The notes under the pieces: model-generated
What the model was told of the DNA's origin: nothing
The model's input: the letters and a program-made list of their open reading frames with translations, nothing else
The model's database searches: none
Translations under genes and position numbers: made by a program
Source: Tichowtungia aerotolerans
Lineage (GTDB): Bacteria > Verrucomicrobiota > Kiritimatiellia > Kiritimatiellales > Tichowtungiaceae
Reading direction: 5' to 3'
DNA length: 64,000 nucleotides
NCBI RefSeq assembly: GCF_009905215.1
Contig: NZ_CP047593.1
Location: forward strand, 124,001-188,000
Shown here: positions 36,809 through 45,121 of the stretch, in pieces
Layout of the letters: each line of letters begins with the position of its first letter
Position numbering within the stretch: position 1 is the first letter of the stretch

Positions 36809-37684
36809 TTAGTAATTTACCGTCGCTGCCTGCTCTGCACTTTTAGGAAACAGAATGTTGTTTTCCAGATGTATGTGCTCATGCAGGTCGGCCTCCATGG
36901 CGGCAAGCCCCTCGTAGAGAGCCTCAAAGGTTGGGCAGGCATCCGACGGCAGTTGATAGTTATCAGTCAACCTGCGCAGGGTGGCCAGCGTATTGCCTGC
37001 GTGGTCGTGCTCGATCTCCATTTGCCGGATTGGATCAGCCATGTTGCGGCAATGGGACACAGGCGCAGGACCGTTGCCGCATGAAAACGCCTCGATCTGC
37101 TTAATGAGCGGAAAGAGGTCCTGCTCCTCTTTCATCAGGTGGGCTTCGAGCTCGGAGCGCAGGGTGCTGTAGTTGAGACGAAGCTGAGCAAGCATCTCGC
37201 CATGCTGCGCACCGTGTGCTTTTTCAACCTTCACCAGTAAACCGCTAAGTCGCGGCAACTGCTCCTTCATAAAAACATGGTGCGTGAGGACAATATGATC
37301 GACCAGCTCACTGAGCGGAACATCGGCCCAATTCTTTTTCACAGATTCCGGCTGCACTGCAAGAGCTTCCATCAATGCTTCCTGTACAGCCTCCCATTGC
37401 AGCCCGGCTTCCTTGACCGCGATGCCCAGCGGTTTTTTTCCACCGCAGCAATAATCAATGCCCATGAGTTCCAGGCTTGCCCGGAGTTGCGGATACCGGA
37501 CAACGAGATTCGCGACGGTGATATTGCTTTCGATTCCGTGTTTCATGAGACCAGCTCTCCCTTCATTGTCTGTTTTCAGCGGATTATTCGAAGCATCGTT
37601 GCGGACGCATGCCGTACTTACTGACAGCACCAGAAGTCCGATTGATGCCACCCAGACGGTCTTGGAATATGAAATCATCTTCAT
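36809..37684 (-). CDS. RIC-type (YtfE/ScdA) di-iron hemerythrin protein with a lipoprotein leader
   Basis: A 291-residue protein with an N-terminal ScdA_N/DUF542 motif (GIDYCCGGKKPL at about 75-86) and a hemerythrin-like domain. All helix ligands look present: HIVLTHHVFM, EAHLMKEEQDLF, EIEHDHAG and LHEHIHLENNILF. Family members repair iron-sulfur clusters or release iron under nitrosative stress and are normally cytoplasmic. Here residues 1-26 form a hydrophobic leader ending in STAC, a lipobox, and GGAG lies five bases before ATG 37684. The leader therefore seems to be translated, which would place the protein outside the inner membrane. An internal ATG at residue 47 could give a cytoplasmic form. 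It is first in a two-gene unit with the flavodiiron gene. Confidence 0.88.
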   Translation of the reverse strand: MKMISYSKTVWVASIGLLVLSVSTACVRNDASNNPLKTDNEGRAGLMKHGIESNITVANLVVRYPQLRASLELMGIDYCCGGKKPLGIAVKEAGLQWEAVQEALMEALAVQPESVKKNWADVPLSELVDHIVLTHHVFMKEQLPRLSGLLVKVEKAHGAQHGEMLAQLRLNYSTLRSELEAHLMKEEQDLFPLIKQIEAFSCGNGPAPVSHCRNMADPIRQMEIEHDHAGNTLATLRRLTDNYQLPSDACPTFEALYEGLAAMEADLHEHIHLENNILFPKSAEQAATVNY

Positions 37685-37730
37685 TGACACTCCTTTCTCT
37701 GCCGTGACTTAAATTCAATTGCAAAAGGAC

Positions 37731-37771
37731 ATTATCGCTTTCTGAATAAATCATCCTTGATTTACATCAAG
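37731..37771 (-). promoter_or_regulatory. FNR/DNR-type box and -10 element upstream of the NO-detoxification operon
   Basis: CTTGATTTACATCAAG at 37756-37771 is a perfect match to the Crp/Fnr-family box TTGAT-N4-ATCAA, extended by one base pair on each side. On the minus strand GATAAT (37736-37731) lies 30 bp downstream, centre to centre, near the spacing of a class II FNR-activated promoter. The RIC gene starts 47 bp further on. An anaerobic or NO-responsive Crp/Fnr regulator probably drives the RIC and flavodiiron genes. Confidence 0.8.
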
Positions 37772-37936
37772 AAAAACTTCCAATGCCTGGAAGGCGGTTT
37801 TAATCAAAAAAAACCGGAAATGAGATCAAGGCAGAGCAAAGGTTGCAACCACCACCGAATCTCCTGCATTGACCAGACACTATTATAACCGTCTACCGCG
37901 AGCCTTCTGCAGCAAGGCAGATGTAAAGGAATCGTC

Positions 37937-39367
37937 TCAGGAACACAGCTCGAAGCGGGCGACGCTTTCGACGTGATTGGTCTGCGGGAACATGTCCACC
38001 GGCTGGCAGCTGACCAGTCTATAAAGGCCGTCTTCGCACAAAAGCTGTCCGTCGCGTCCCAGCGAGGCCGGTCCGCAGCTGACATAAATGATCACCGGCG
38101 GAGCGAGTTCGCGCAGCATTTTGACGGCTTTGGGATGCATGCCCGCGCGCGGCGGATCGGTGATAACCACATCCGGAAGTCCGAACGATTCGAGATCATC
38201 ACGAATTTTGCCGAAATGCATCAGGTCCATCTGGCGGAAGGTGCAGTTTTCCGCGCCGTGTGCGGCCGCATTTTTCTGAGCGTCGGCGACAGCGCTTTCG
38301 ACCAGCTCGATGCCGAGCACTTTGCCGCAGTGTTTGGCGGCAAACAGCGCAATGGAGCCGGTTCCGCAGAAGAGGTCATAGACGGTTTCCGAACCTTGGA
38401 AATCCGCCTGGTTGATAATTTCCTGATAAAGGACTTCGGCCTGGGCGGTGTTGGTCTGGAAAAATGAGTTGGGCGAAATCCGGTAGCTGTATTCGCCAAG
38501 CCGATCCGTGATGTATCCTGCGCCGAGCATCACATGTTCTTCTTCGTTGAACGCGACCATGTTTTTGCGCGTGCAGATTCCATTCACAAAGGTCGTCAGT
38601 TTTTCGCCGAACACGCGCTGCAGTTCCGTGCAGAGCTCTTCCATCATCGGTTTGTCGTGTGAGGATGTGATCAGATTCACCATCAGTTCCCCGGTGGCCC
38701 CGCCCTGCCGAACGACCAGATTGCGCAAAAACCCTTCATGCGTGAAGGTGGAATAGATGGAGGGCTTGCGCTCAATCATGAAACGGCGCACGGTTTCGAC
38801 AGCGAGATTCATATCGTCGGAAGCGATGTCGCACTGATCAATATCGATGGCCTTGGCAAAGCAGCCGGGCGCATGGAATCCGAGCGCAAAGTCGAGCGGC
38901 TTGTCGAGGTCTTCTTCCGGCACATTCATTTCGTCGGCCGTAAGGTAACGCATATCCGTGAAATCCATGTCGATTTTATTGCGGTAGCCGAATGTGTCCT
39001 GGGCCGGAATACAGTCCGCAACCGACGGATTTTCAAAACCGCCGAGTCGTTCGAGAGCATCCACAACCTGCTTGCGTTTGACGCGCAGCTGTTCGGAATA
39101 GTCGAAGTGCTGCCATTTGCATCCGCCGCAAACCCCGAAATATTTACAGCGCGGCTCGGTGCGCCGGTCGGAAAATTTGACAACTTCCGTCAGGCGCGCC
39201 TGCAGGAAGCGTTTTTTCATCTTCGTGACTTTTGCCCGGACGGTGTCGCCGACAGCGACCGGCCCTTCTACAAAAACCTTAATACCGTCTTCGAGCTGTC
39301 CGACACAGCGATTTTTATCCGCCGTATCGAAAAGTTCCACCTCAATGATTTGTCCTTTTTTTGCCAT
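37937..39367 (-). CDS. rlmD: 23S rRNA (uracil-5-)-methyltransferase, RlmD/RumA family
   Basis: A 476-residue SAM-dependent RNA methyltransferase. A TRAM-like domain comes first (about 1-65, GQIIEVELFDTADK). A cysteine cluster for a 4Fe-4S centre follows (CKYFGVCGGCKWQH), and then the methyltransferase domain with FCGTGSIALFAAKHCGKVLGIELV for SAM binding, DPPRAGMHPKAV, and the catalytic Cys in YVSCGP. The enzyme forms 5-methyluridine in 23S rRNA. Which position it modifies (RlmC, RlmD or RlmCD type) is not certain from sequence. It is a housekeeping gene and not functionally linked to its neighbours; 87 bp separate it from the efflux operon. No clear ribosome-binding site is seen before ATG 39367. 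Confidence 0.9.
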   Translation of the reverse strand: MAKKGQIIEVELFDTADKNRCVGQLEDGIKVFVEGPVAVGDTVRAKVTKMKKRFLQARLTEVVKFSDRRTEPRCKYFGVCGGCKWQHFDYSEQLRVKRKQVVDALERLGGFENPSVADCIPAQDTFGYRNKIDMDFTDMRYLTADEMNVPEEDLDKPLDFALGFHAPGCFAKAIDIDQCDIASDDMNLAVETVRRFMIERKPSIYSTFTHEGFLRNLVVRQGGATGELMVNLITSSHDKPMMEELCTELQRVFGEKLTTFVNGICTRKNMVAFNEEEHVMLGAGYITDRLGEYSYRISPNSFFQTNTAQAEVLYQEIINQADFQGSETVYDLFCGTGSIALFAAKHCGKVLGIELVESAVADAQKNAAAHGAENCTFRQMDLMHFGKIRDDLESFGLPDVVITDPPRAGMHPKAVKMLRELAPPVIIYVSCGPASLGRDGQLLCEDGLYRLVSCQPVDMFPQTNHVESVARFELCS

Positions 39368-39454
39368 AAGCGCGCAGTTAAACCACGTTTTTCCGATGTT
39401 TGGAAGGCCTATTGCGCCGAGTCGGGCAGATTTTCCAAGCCGTGGAAGCCGGAC

Positions 39455-40780
39455 TCAGTTTTTCAGCACCCGCCGGGCGAGGCTCCAGGCCAGCCCGCCG
39501 CTCAGCAGGTTGCCCAGAGCAATTCCGGAAACAAGGCCGACAAAACCGAACAGATGGCTCCCGATCAGGCAGAGCGGCATCACAAAACCGAATACGCGGG
39601 CGAAGCCGATCACCATCACCGGACCGGGCCGACCGATAACATTCATCAGCTGCCCCATCCAAATGCTGAGGTGCAGCCCGGAATGACCGAGCACGGCAAT
39701 CAGCAGATAGGTGGTACTCAGGCGCACAACGGTTGGATCTTTACTGAACCAGCCGGAAAAGATTCCGGCGGTCGGCAGCAGGATCAAAAAAATCGCTGCA
39801 CTGTAAATCAGAGCGAAACGGTTGCTGGCGCGGCGGGCTTCGTCGACCCGCTCATGTGCTCCGGCACCGAAGTTGTGACCGACAAACGGCACAAGCGCGA
39901 TGCCGTAGGAAATGGCAAGGATCATCAGGAAGGCCTCGATTCGTGTGCCGGTGGCCATGGCGGCGACCGCCTGCACACCGCCGACACCGGCGGCGAGACG
40001 GATGTAAAAACCCTGCGCAACCGGATTGAGCACCTGCGTGAGTGCCGCCGGAATGCCGAGGCGAACAATTTCGCGCCACGACTGCAGCATTTCGCGAATG
40101 CGGGGGCGGCTCCAGCTGATCAGGCGGTGTTTATAATGAAGAAACCCAAGGGAGGCCGCCATTCCGCAGACCCGCGCAAACACGGTGGCAAGAGCCGCGC
40201 CGCGCATACCCATGGCCGGAACGGGCCCCCACCCGAAAATCAGGATCGGATCGAGAATGATGTTCATGACGGCACAGGTGCACATCACGATCAACGGACG
40301 AACCATATCGCCTGCCGCACGCAGACAGCCGTCGCAGACCGGAGGAAGAACGGCAGCCACAGCCCCGCAAAACCAGATCTGCATATATTCGTGTACGAGA
40401 GTCAGTACGCGGCCTTCGGCTCCGAGCAGAGAAAAAAGCGGATCAATGGCAAGATATCCGGACACCCCGATGATTACGGTTCCGGCAATCGTCAGAAAGA
40501 GACCGTCCGAAACAGTCCGGGCCGCCAGGTTGCGATTGCCGGCGCCCAGCGCACGACTGATAATCGACGCCGCGCCGGTTGAGAAACCGATCGCCAGCGC
40601 CCCGACAATCATCACCACGGCAAAGGTGAAGCCCATCGCGGCGAGCTGGTCGGTGCCCAGCCGGGATACAAACCAGGTATCGGTCAGGTTGAACACCATA
40701 ATGGCGAGCATCCCGCCGATACTGGGCAGAGTCAGTTTAACGAGGTGGCCTTTGACGCCACCGGTCAGCAGTTTACTCAT
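39455..40780 (-). CDS. MATE-family efflux transporter
   Basis: A 441-residue inner-membrane protein with twelve predicted helices, in the two-half layout of multidrug and toxin extrusion transporters (LTLPSIGGMLAIMVFNLTDTWFVSRLGTDQLAAMGF at the start, GFSTGAASIISRALGAGN in helix 2-3). It exports drugs or metabolites in exchange for sodium or protons. Its start overlaps the end of the RND pump gene by four bases (ATGA), so the two are translationally coupled. It is the last gene of a TetR-controlled efflux operon. A MATE pump coupled to an RND system is not the usual arrangement and suggests a shared substrate class. Confidence 0.92.
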   Translation of the reverse strand: MSKLLTGGVKGHLVKLTLPSIGGMLAIMVFNLTDTWFVSRLGTDQLAAMGFTFAVVMIVGALAIGFSTGAASIISRALGAGNRNLAARTVSDGLFLTIAGTVIIGVSGYLAIDPLFSLLGAEGRVLTLVHEYMQIWFCGAVAAVLPPVCDGCLRAAGDMVRPLIVMCTCAVMNIILDPILIFGWGPVPAMGMRGAALATVFARVCGMAASLGFLHYKHRLISWSRPRIREMLQSWREIVRLGIPAALTQVLNPVAQGFYIRLAAGVGGVQAVAAMATGTRIEAFLMILAISYGIALVPFVGHNFGAGAHERVDEARRASNRFALIYSAAIFLILLPTAGIFSGWFSKDPTVVRLSTTYLLIAVLGHSGLHLSIWMGQLMNVIGRPGPVMVIGFARVFGFVMPLCLIGSHLFGFVGLVSGIALGNLLSGGLAWSLARRVLKN

Positions 40781-43700
40781 TCCGAAACCGGGGGCTCTCT
40801 CAATCCTTTAATGTCCTCAATGATCATGTAGAGCGACGGAACCAGCAACAGCGTAATACAGGTTGCAAACAGCAGTCCGTAACCGAGTGAAATGGCCATC
40901 GGGATGAGGAAGCGTGCCTGACGCGATGTTTCAAAAATCATCGGGGCCAGTCCTCCGAAGGTGGTGAACGTGGTCAGCATGATCGGCCGGAAACGCTGAA
41001 TGCCCGCCGAGACCACAGCATCGTGCGCATTATCATGATGCGCCCGGCGATCATTGGCAAAGCTGATCATCACCAGCGCGTCATTCACAACCACCCCGCT
41101 GAGTGCCAGCATTCCGATGATACCGATCATGGTCATGTCGTAGCCCATGATCAGATGACCGATGACCGCGCCGATGATTCCGAACGGAATACTGATCATC
41201 ACGATCAGCGGCTGGGAATAGCTCTTAAACGGAATGGCCAGCAAGGCGTAAATGGCAACGAGCACCATCGGCAGCGTCACTTTCATGCTGCCGAAGCTCT
41301 CGCGGCTGTCGGCATCGCGTCCTTCATAGCTGTAGTCAAGACCGGGATAGCGATCCATAATTTTCGGCCAGACACTGGCGGCAAGCTGCTCGCGCACTTC
41401 GCCCGCCTTGGATTTCGGACGAACGTCTGCCGTCAGCGTCAGCGCGCGCATTCCGTTGCGCCGTTTGATGGAGGTGTAAGAGGTTCCGGCGTCAACATCG
41501 ACCGCATCCTCCAACAGCACTTCGCCGCCGTCCGGAGTGCGCAGAATAAAGTTTTCGAAGCTGTAGAGCCGGTCCCGATCCTCTTTCGGCAGGCGGACAC
41601 GCACTTTCACTTCGTTGCGTCCGCGCTGCTGACGCAGCGCTTCGGCGCCCTGATAGGCAGCGCGGATCTGCCGCCCGACCTCGGTCGGAGTCAGTCCGAG
41701 CGCTGTCCCCTCGGGCTTCATGGTGAAGTCAAACTGGGACTTGCCGGTTTCCACGCCGTCGTCCACATCCTGCACCAGCGGGAACTGCTCCAGTTCGCGG
41801 CCCAGCTCCGCAGCAGCGGCTTCCAGCACGGCAATGCTCTCGTGCCGCAGCTCAACCGTCAGCGCCGGACCACCGCCCGGCCCGCCGGAGTCGGCGGAAA
41901 AACGAATGAAGCGAACGCCCGGCACCGTGCCGACCTGTTTGCGCCACGCCTGCGTGAATGCCATGGTACTCATGATTTTATCGCGCACCTCTGCATCAGC
42001 CAGATAGACCCGCACCTGTGCCTGATGGGTTCCGCCGCGGCCCACATCTGCAAAAATCCCTTCGACCAGCTCCGGATGCCCGGAAGCTTCAAGGACCGCC
42101 TGAGCTCCTTTCACCACCCGTTGCGTGATTTGTTCGGTGTCCCCGATCGGCGAACCGTACGGGAGCACCACCGTCGCCACGGAATAATCGCTTTCCACCG
42201 TAGTGAACATACTGAAGCCGAGACGACCGCTCTTCCAGTACCCGCCAATGAGAATCAACAGGGCCAGCGCAGCGGAAACCACCAGATAGCGATGCGTCAG
42301 GCAGCGATCCAGAAACGGACCGTACACCTTGCGAACCCAGCGGGTAAAAGCATTACTGAAACGCTGCTGCTGTTCATGGATTTTTTTGCGCAGTCCTTTC
42401 AGTTTATGCAGTCGACTGTGACTCAAATGCGCCGGAAGAATGTAAATACTCTCCAGCCAGGAAAGCATAAATACAGAGATCACCACAATCGGCAGCATGC
42501 CGAGCATTTTGCCCATCATGCCGGGAAGAACCAGCAGCGGCACAAAAGCGGCCACGTTGGTCAGAATACTGAACCCGACCGGAGATGCCACTTCCCGACA
42601 GCCTTTAATAGCGGCAAGAAACGGTTTTTCTCCCTTCTGCTGGTAGTGGTAAATGTTTTCACCCACCACGATCGCATCGTCCACCACAATCCCGAGCGCA
42701 ATCAGGTAGGCGAACATTGTAATCATATTGATGGTCATACCCAGGGCCGGCATCAGCAGCATGGATCCAAGGAAGGAAATCGGAATCCCCATCATCACCC
42801 AGAAGGCGAGCCGGATTTCGAGAAAGAAGCCGAGCAGCAGCATCACAAGCATCAATCCGACAGCTCCGTTGCGCAGCAGCAGCTCCGCGCGCTGAACAAA
42901 GATTTCAGTCCGGTCGCTCCGCACCTGGATTTCCACGCCGTCAGGAAGCTGTTCCCGGATCAGCGGCAGCATGGCGTACACCTCTTTGGAAATCTCGGTG
43001 GGAGTCTGTTCACCAACGCGGTAGACATCAATCATGATGGCCGGTTTGCCGTTATAAAATGCAAAGCGGTCACTGTCCTCCAGCCCATCCTGCACATCAG
43101 CAATATCACCCAGCCGCACCGGCGTTCCATCCTCGGAAACCGCCACGGGAAGTCCTGCGAAATCAAGTCCGTAATCGCGTCGTTCCTTCATTCGCAGAAG
43201 TGTTTCGCCGCTGTCGGTTTTGATTCTCCCGCCGGAAAGCTCGATAGCTTCCTGGTTGATCTTCGAAGCGATACCCCGGTGCGTCAGCCCATAACGGCGG
43301 AGCTGTTCCTGAGATACCTCCACGCTGATTTCCAGATCGCGGGTTCCCGAAAGATCGACCTGTGTAATCTCCGGACTCTGCTGCAGCCGGTCACGCACCT
43401 GCTCCGCCAGCGCCCGAAGCACTGTATCCGAAATCTCCCCGTAGAGCACCAGCGTCATTGCGCCACGGCGACGGGATGCCAAAGATACCTCCGGCTCCTC
43501 CGCCTCATCCGGGAAGGTTGTAATCCGGTCGATCTCGCTCTTAATGTCCTGATAGACTTTCATCACGTTGACGCCATCGAGCAGTTCCGCCTCCACACTG
43601 GCCGACCCTTCGCTGGCGGTAGCTGTCACCTCTTTGACGCCTTCCAGCCCGCGAACCGCCTCTTCGACAACCAGGCAGACGCCCTGCTCCAGTTCCTCCG

Positions 43701-43890
43701 GCGTTCCTCCGGGATAGCCGACTCGAATCGTCACCACCTCTTCGGCTAAATCCGGAAACACCTCCTGCCCGATATTGGTAAAGGAGATCAGTCCACCGAT
43801 CAGGCAGATGGCCATCAACAGATTGGCCGCCACCGGATTGTTCACCATCCAGGCAATCGGTCCTTTGGGATTTTTCAGGAAATCACTCAT
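40777..43890 (-). CDS. RND-family efflux pump inner-membrane subunit (AcrB/HAE-like)
   Basis: A 1037-residue resistance-nodulation-division transporter of normal length. The first helix (NPVAANLLMAICLIGGLISF), the porter region starting EVFPDLAEEVVTIRVGYPG, and the helix-4 proton-relay motif ALGIVVDDAIVVGEN are all present. The second half has the matching GIIGMLALSGVVVNDALVMISF. It forms the proton-driven core of a tripartite pump with the fusion protein and outer-membrane factor encoded directly upstream. The motif set fits the drug or hydrophobic-compound branch and not the heavy-metal branch, but the substrate is open. ATG 43890 lies 49 bp after the fusion-protein gene; the 3' end overlaps the MATE gene. 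Confidence 0.94.
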   Translation of the reverse strand: MSDFLKNPKGPIAWMVNNPVAANLLMAICLIGGLISFTNIGQEVFPDLAEEVVTIRVGYPGGTPEELEQGVCLVVEEAVRGLEGVKEVTATASEGSASVEAELLDGVNVMKVYQDIKSEIDRITTFPDEAEEPEVSLASRRRGAMTLVLYGEISDTVLRALAEQVRDRLQQSPEITQVDLSGTRDLEISVEVSQEQLRRYGLTHRGIASKINQEAIELSGGRIKTDSGETLLRMKERRDYGLDFAGLPVAVSEDGTPVRLGDIADVQDGLEDSDRFAFYNGKPAIMIDVYRVGEQTPTEISKEVYAMLPLIREQLPDGVEIQVRSDRTEIFVQRAELLLRNGAVGLMLVMLLLGFFLEIRLAFWVMMGIPISFLGSMLLMPALGMTINMITMFAYLIALGIVVDDAIVVGENIYHYQQKGEKPFLAAIKGCREVASPVGFSILTNVAAFVPLLVLPGMMGKMLGMLPIVVISVFMLSWLESIYILPAHLSHSRLHKLKGLRKKIHEQQQRFSNAFTRWVRKVYGPFLDRCLTHRYLVVSAALALLILIGGYWKSGRLGFSMFTTVESDYSVATVVLPYGSPIGDTEQITQRVVKGAQAVLEASGHPELVEGIFADVGRGGTHQAQVRVYLADAEVRDKIMSTMAFTQAWRKQVGTVPGVRFIRFSADSGGPGGGPALTVELRHESIAVLEAAAAELGRELEQFPLVQDVDDGVETGKSQFDFTMKPEGTALGLTPTEVGRQIRAAYQGAEALRQQRGRNEVKVRVRLPKEDRDRLYSFENFILRTPDGGEVLLEDAVDVDAGTSYTSIKRRNGMRALTLTADVRPKSKAGEVREQLAASVWPKIMDRYPGLDYSYEGRDADSRESFGSMKVTLPMVLVAIYALLAIPFKSYSQPLIVMISIPFGIIGAVIGHLIMGYDMTMIGIIGMLALSGVVVNDALVMISFANDRRAHHDNAHDAVVSAGIQRFRPIMLTTFTTFGGLAPMIFETSRQARFLIPMAISLGYGLLFATCITLLLVPSLYMIIEDIKGLREPPVSE

Positions 43891-43939
43891 ATGTCAGTAC
43901 TCTTGCTCGCTGTTTTTGAACCGGCAAACCAGTCGGAAC

Positions 43940-45121
43940 TCATCCATTGGCATCTTTCTCCGGTTTGTTTTCATCTGCCGGGGCAGATTCATCGACGGTC
44001 TTGAGCTGCATACCGTCAACCGGAGCCTGTATGTTTGAAGTCACCAGCTTCCAATCCCTGGAAAATTCGAACCGCACCAGCACCTGATCGGAATACCCCT
44101 GAATCACCTTGGCCGGACAAATATGAAGATGTCCTTCTGTATCCATCATCCAGACCGTGGAGTTGTTACGCAGGTGCCTGCGACTGATCAGACAGACATC
44201 ACGCTCCTCGCGGCCCACGAGATCAACCCGCACGGTTTCTCCTATCAGCATCGGTCGCGGTCCCGACAAAGGCTGGTCAACCGTCACCAGTAACTGGGCC
44301 ATCCGCCCCTGCGCGGTCAGTTCCGGCTGCAGCTTATAAAGGATACCGGACCGGACCGAGCCATCGCTCAAAGCAATCTCTGCAGAATAACCGACTGTAT
44401 CCAGATTCGGAAAATACTTCAGATTGCTGACCGGCAGAGAAACCCGGACATAAAACCGCGCCGCCCCAGCAAGCTCCACCAGCGACCGTCCGGTCTGAGC
44501 CTGATCGCCGACATCCACACTCACCGACTGAATGACCGCATCAAACGGCGCGCGGATTTTGGTTCGTTCCAAATCAACCAGGGCACTGTCCAGGGCCGCT
44601 TCAGCACTGGATACGGCAGCCATGGCCGCCTGCAGCTGAGGCTCGCGCAGCATCAGATCGCGATACGCCTCGTCCACGTCCTCCACGGAACTGATCAGCT
44701 CCATTTCATGAAGAGCGACCGCCTGCTGGCCTTCTTCCAGACGCAGACTGCTCTTCGCACTCTGAAGAGCCGCCTCTGCCCGCTTCACAGCCAGTTCATA
44801 ATCGCAGGGATCCACCTCGATCAGCACATCGCCCTTGCGAACAAACGCGCCTTCCACTAAATCCGGATAGACCTTCAGGACCCGCCCGCTCACCTCCGCC
44901 TGCAGCGAAACCGCGGCATCGGCAATCACCGTTCCAAGGGCATCAACCCGCACCGGCCGGGTTGATGACTCAACCGCACACACTTCCACCACCGGCACCA
45001 TGGAAGACATCTTCTTGCGCTCAGCCTTCGGACGGGTTTTCACAAATGTCCACGCAGCGATCATTGCAATGATCAGCAGTAAGATCCCGATTCCTGTTGT
45101 CAGCCACCGTCTATCGTTCAT
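43940..45121 (-). CDS. RND efflux periplasmic adaptor (membrane fusion protein)
   Basis: A 393-residue adaptor with one N-terminal membrane helix (WLTTGIGILLLIIAMIAAWTF). The lipoyl-like halves are split (SLQAEVSGRVLKVYPDLVEGAFVRKGDVLIEVDP before and KIRAPFDAVIQSVSVDVGDQAQTG after) around an alpha-hairpin of about 100 residues, with beta-barrel domains after it. It links the RND pump to the outer-membrane channel. ATG 45121 has AAGGAG six bases before it; this start lies inside the last codons of the outer-membrane-factor gene, so the genes overlap by 11 bp. ATG 45124 is an equally plausible start. A longer frame back to 45199 is open but rejected. Confidence 0.92.
   Translation of the reverse strand: MNDRRWLTTGIGILLLIIAMIAAWTFVKTRPKAERKKMSSMVPVVEVCAVESSTRPVRVDALGTVIADAAVSLQAEVSGRVLKVYPDLVEGAFVRKGDVLIEVDPCDYELAVKRAEAALQSAKSSLRLEEGQQAVALHEMELISSVEDVDEAYRDLMLREPQLQAAMAAVSSAEAALDSALVDLERTKIRAPFDAVIQSVSVDVGDQAQTGRSLVELAGAARFYVRVSLPVSNLKYFPNLDTVGYSAEIALSDGSVRSGILYKLQPELTAQGRMAQLLVTVDQPLSGPRPMLIGETVRVDLVGREERDVCLISRRHLRNNSTVWMMDTEGHLHICPAKVIQGYSDQVLVRFEFSRDWKLVTSNIQAPVDGMQLKTVDESAPADENKPEKDANG

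Noticed and set aside
38738-40582. 614-codon plus-strand frame spanning parts of the rRNA methyltransferase and MATE genes
   Set aside because: It crosses two well-supported minus-strand genes and has a composition typical of antisense frames.
41023-43749. 908-codon open frame on the plus strand opposite the RND pump gene
   Set aside because: The minus-strand frame encodes an unmistakable RND pump; the opposite frame is His/Arg-rich, has no known domain and is a by-product of codon bias.
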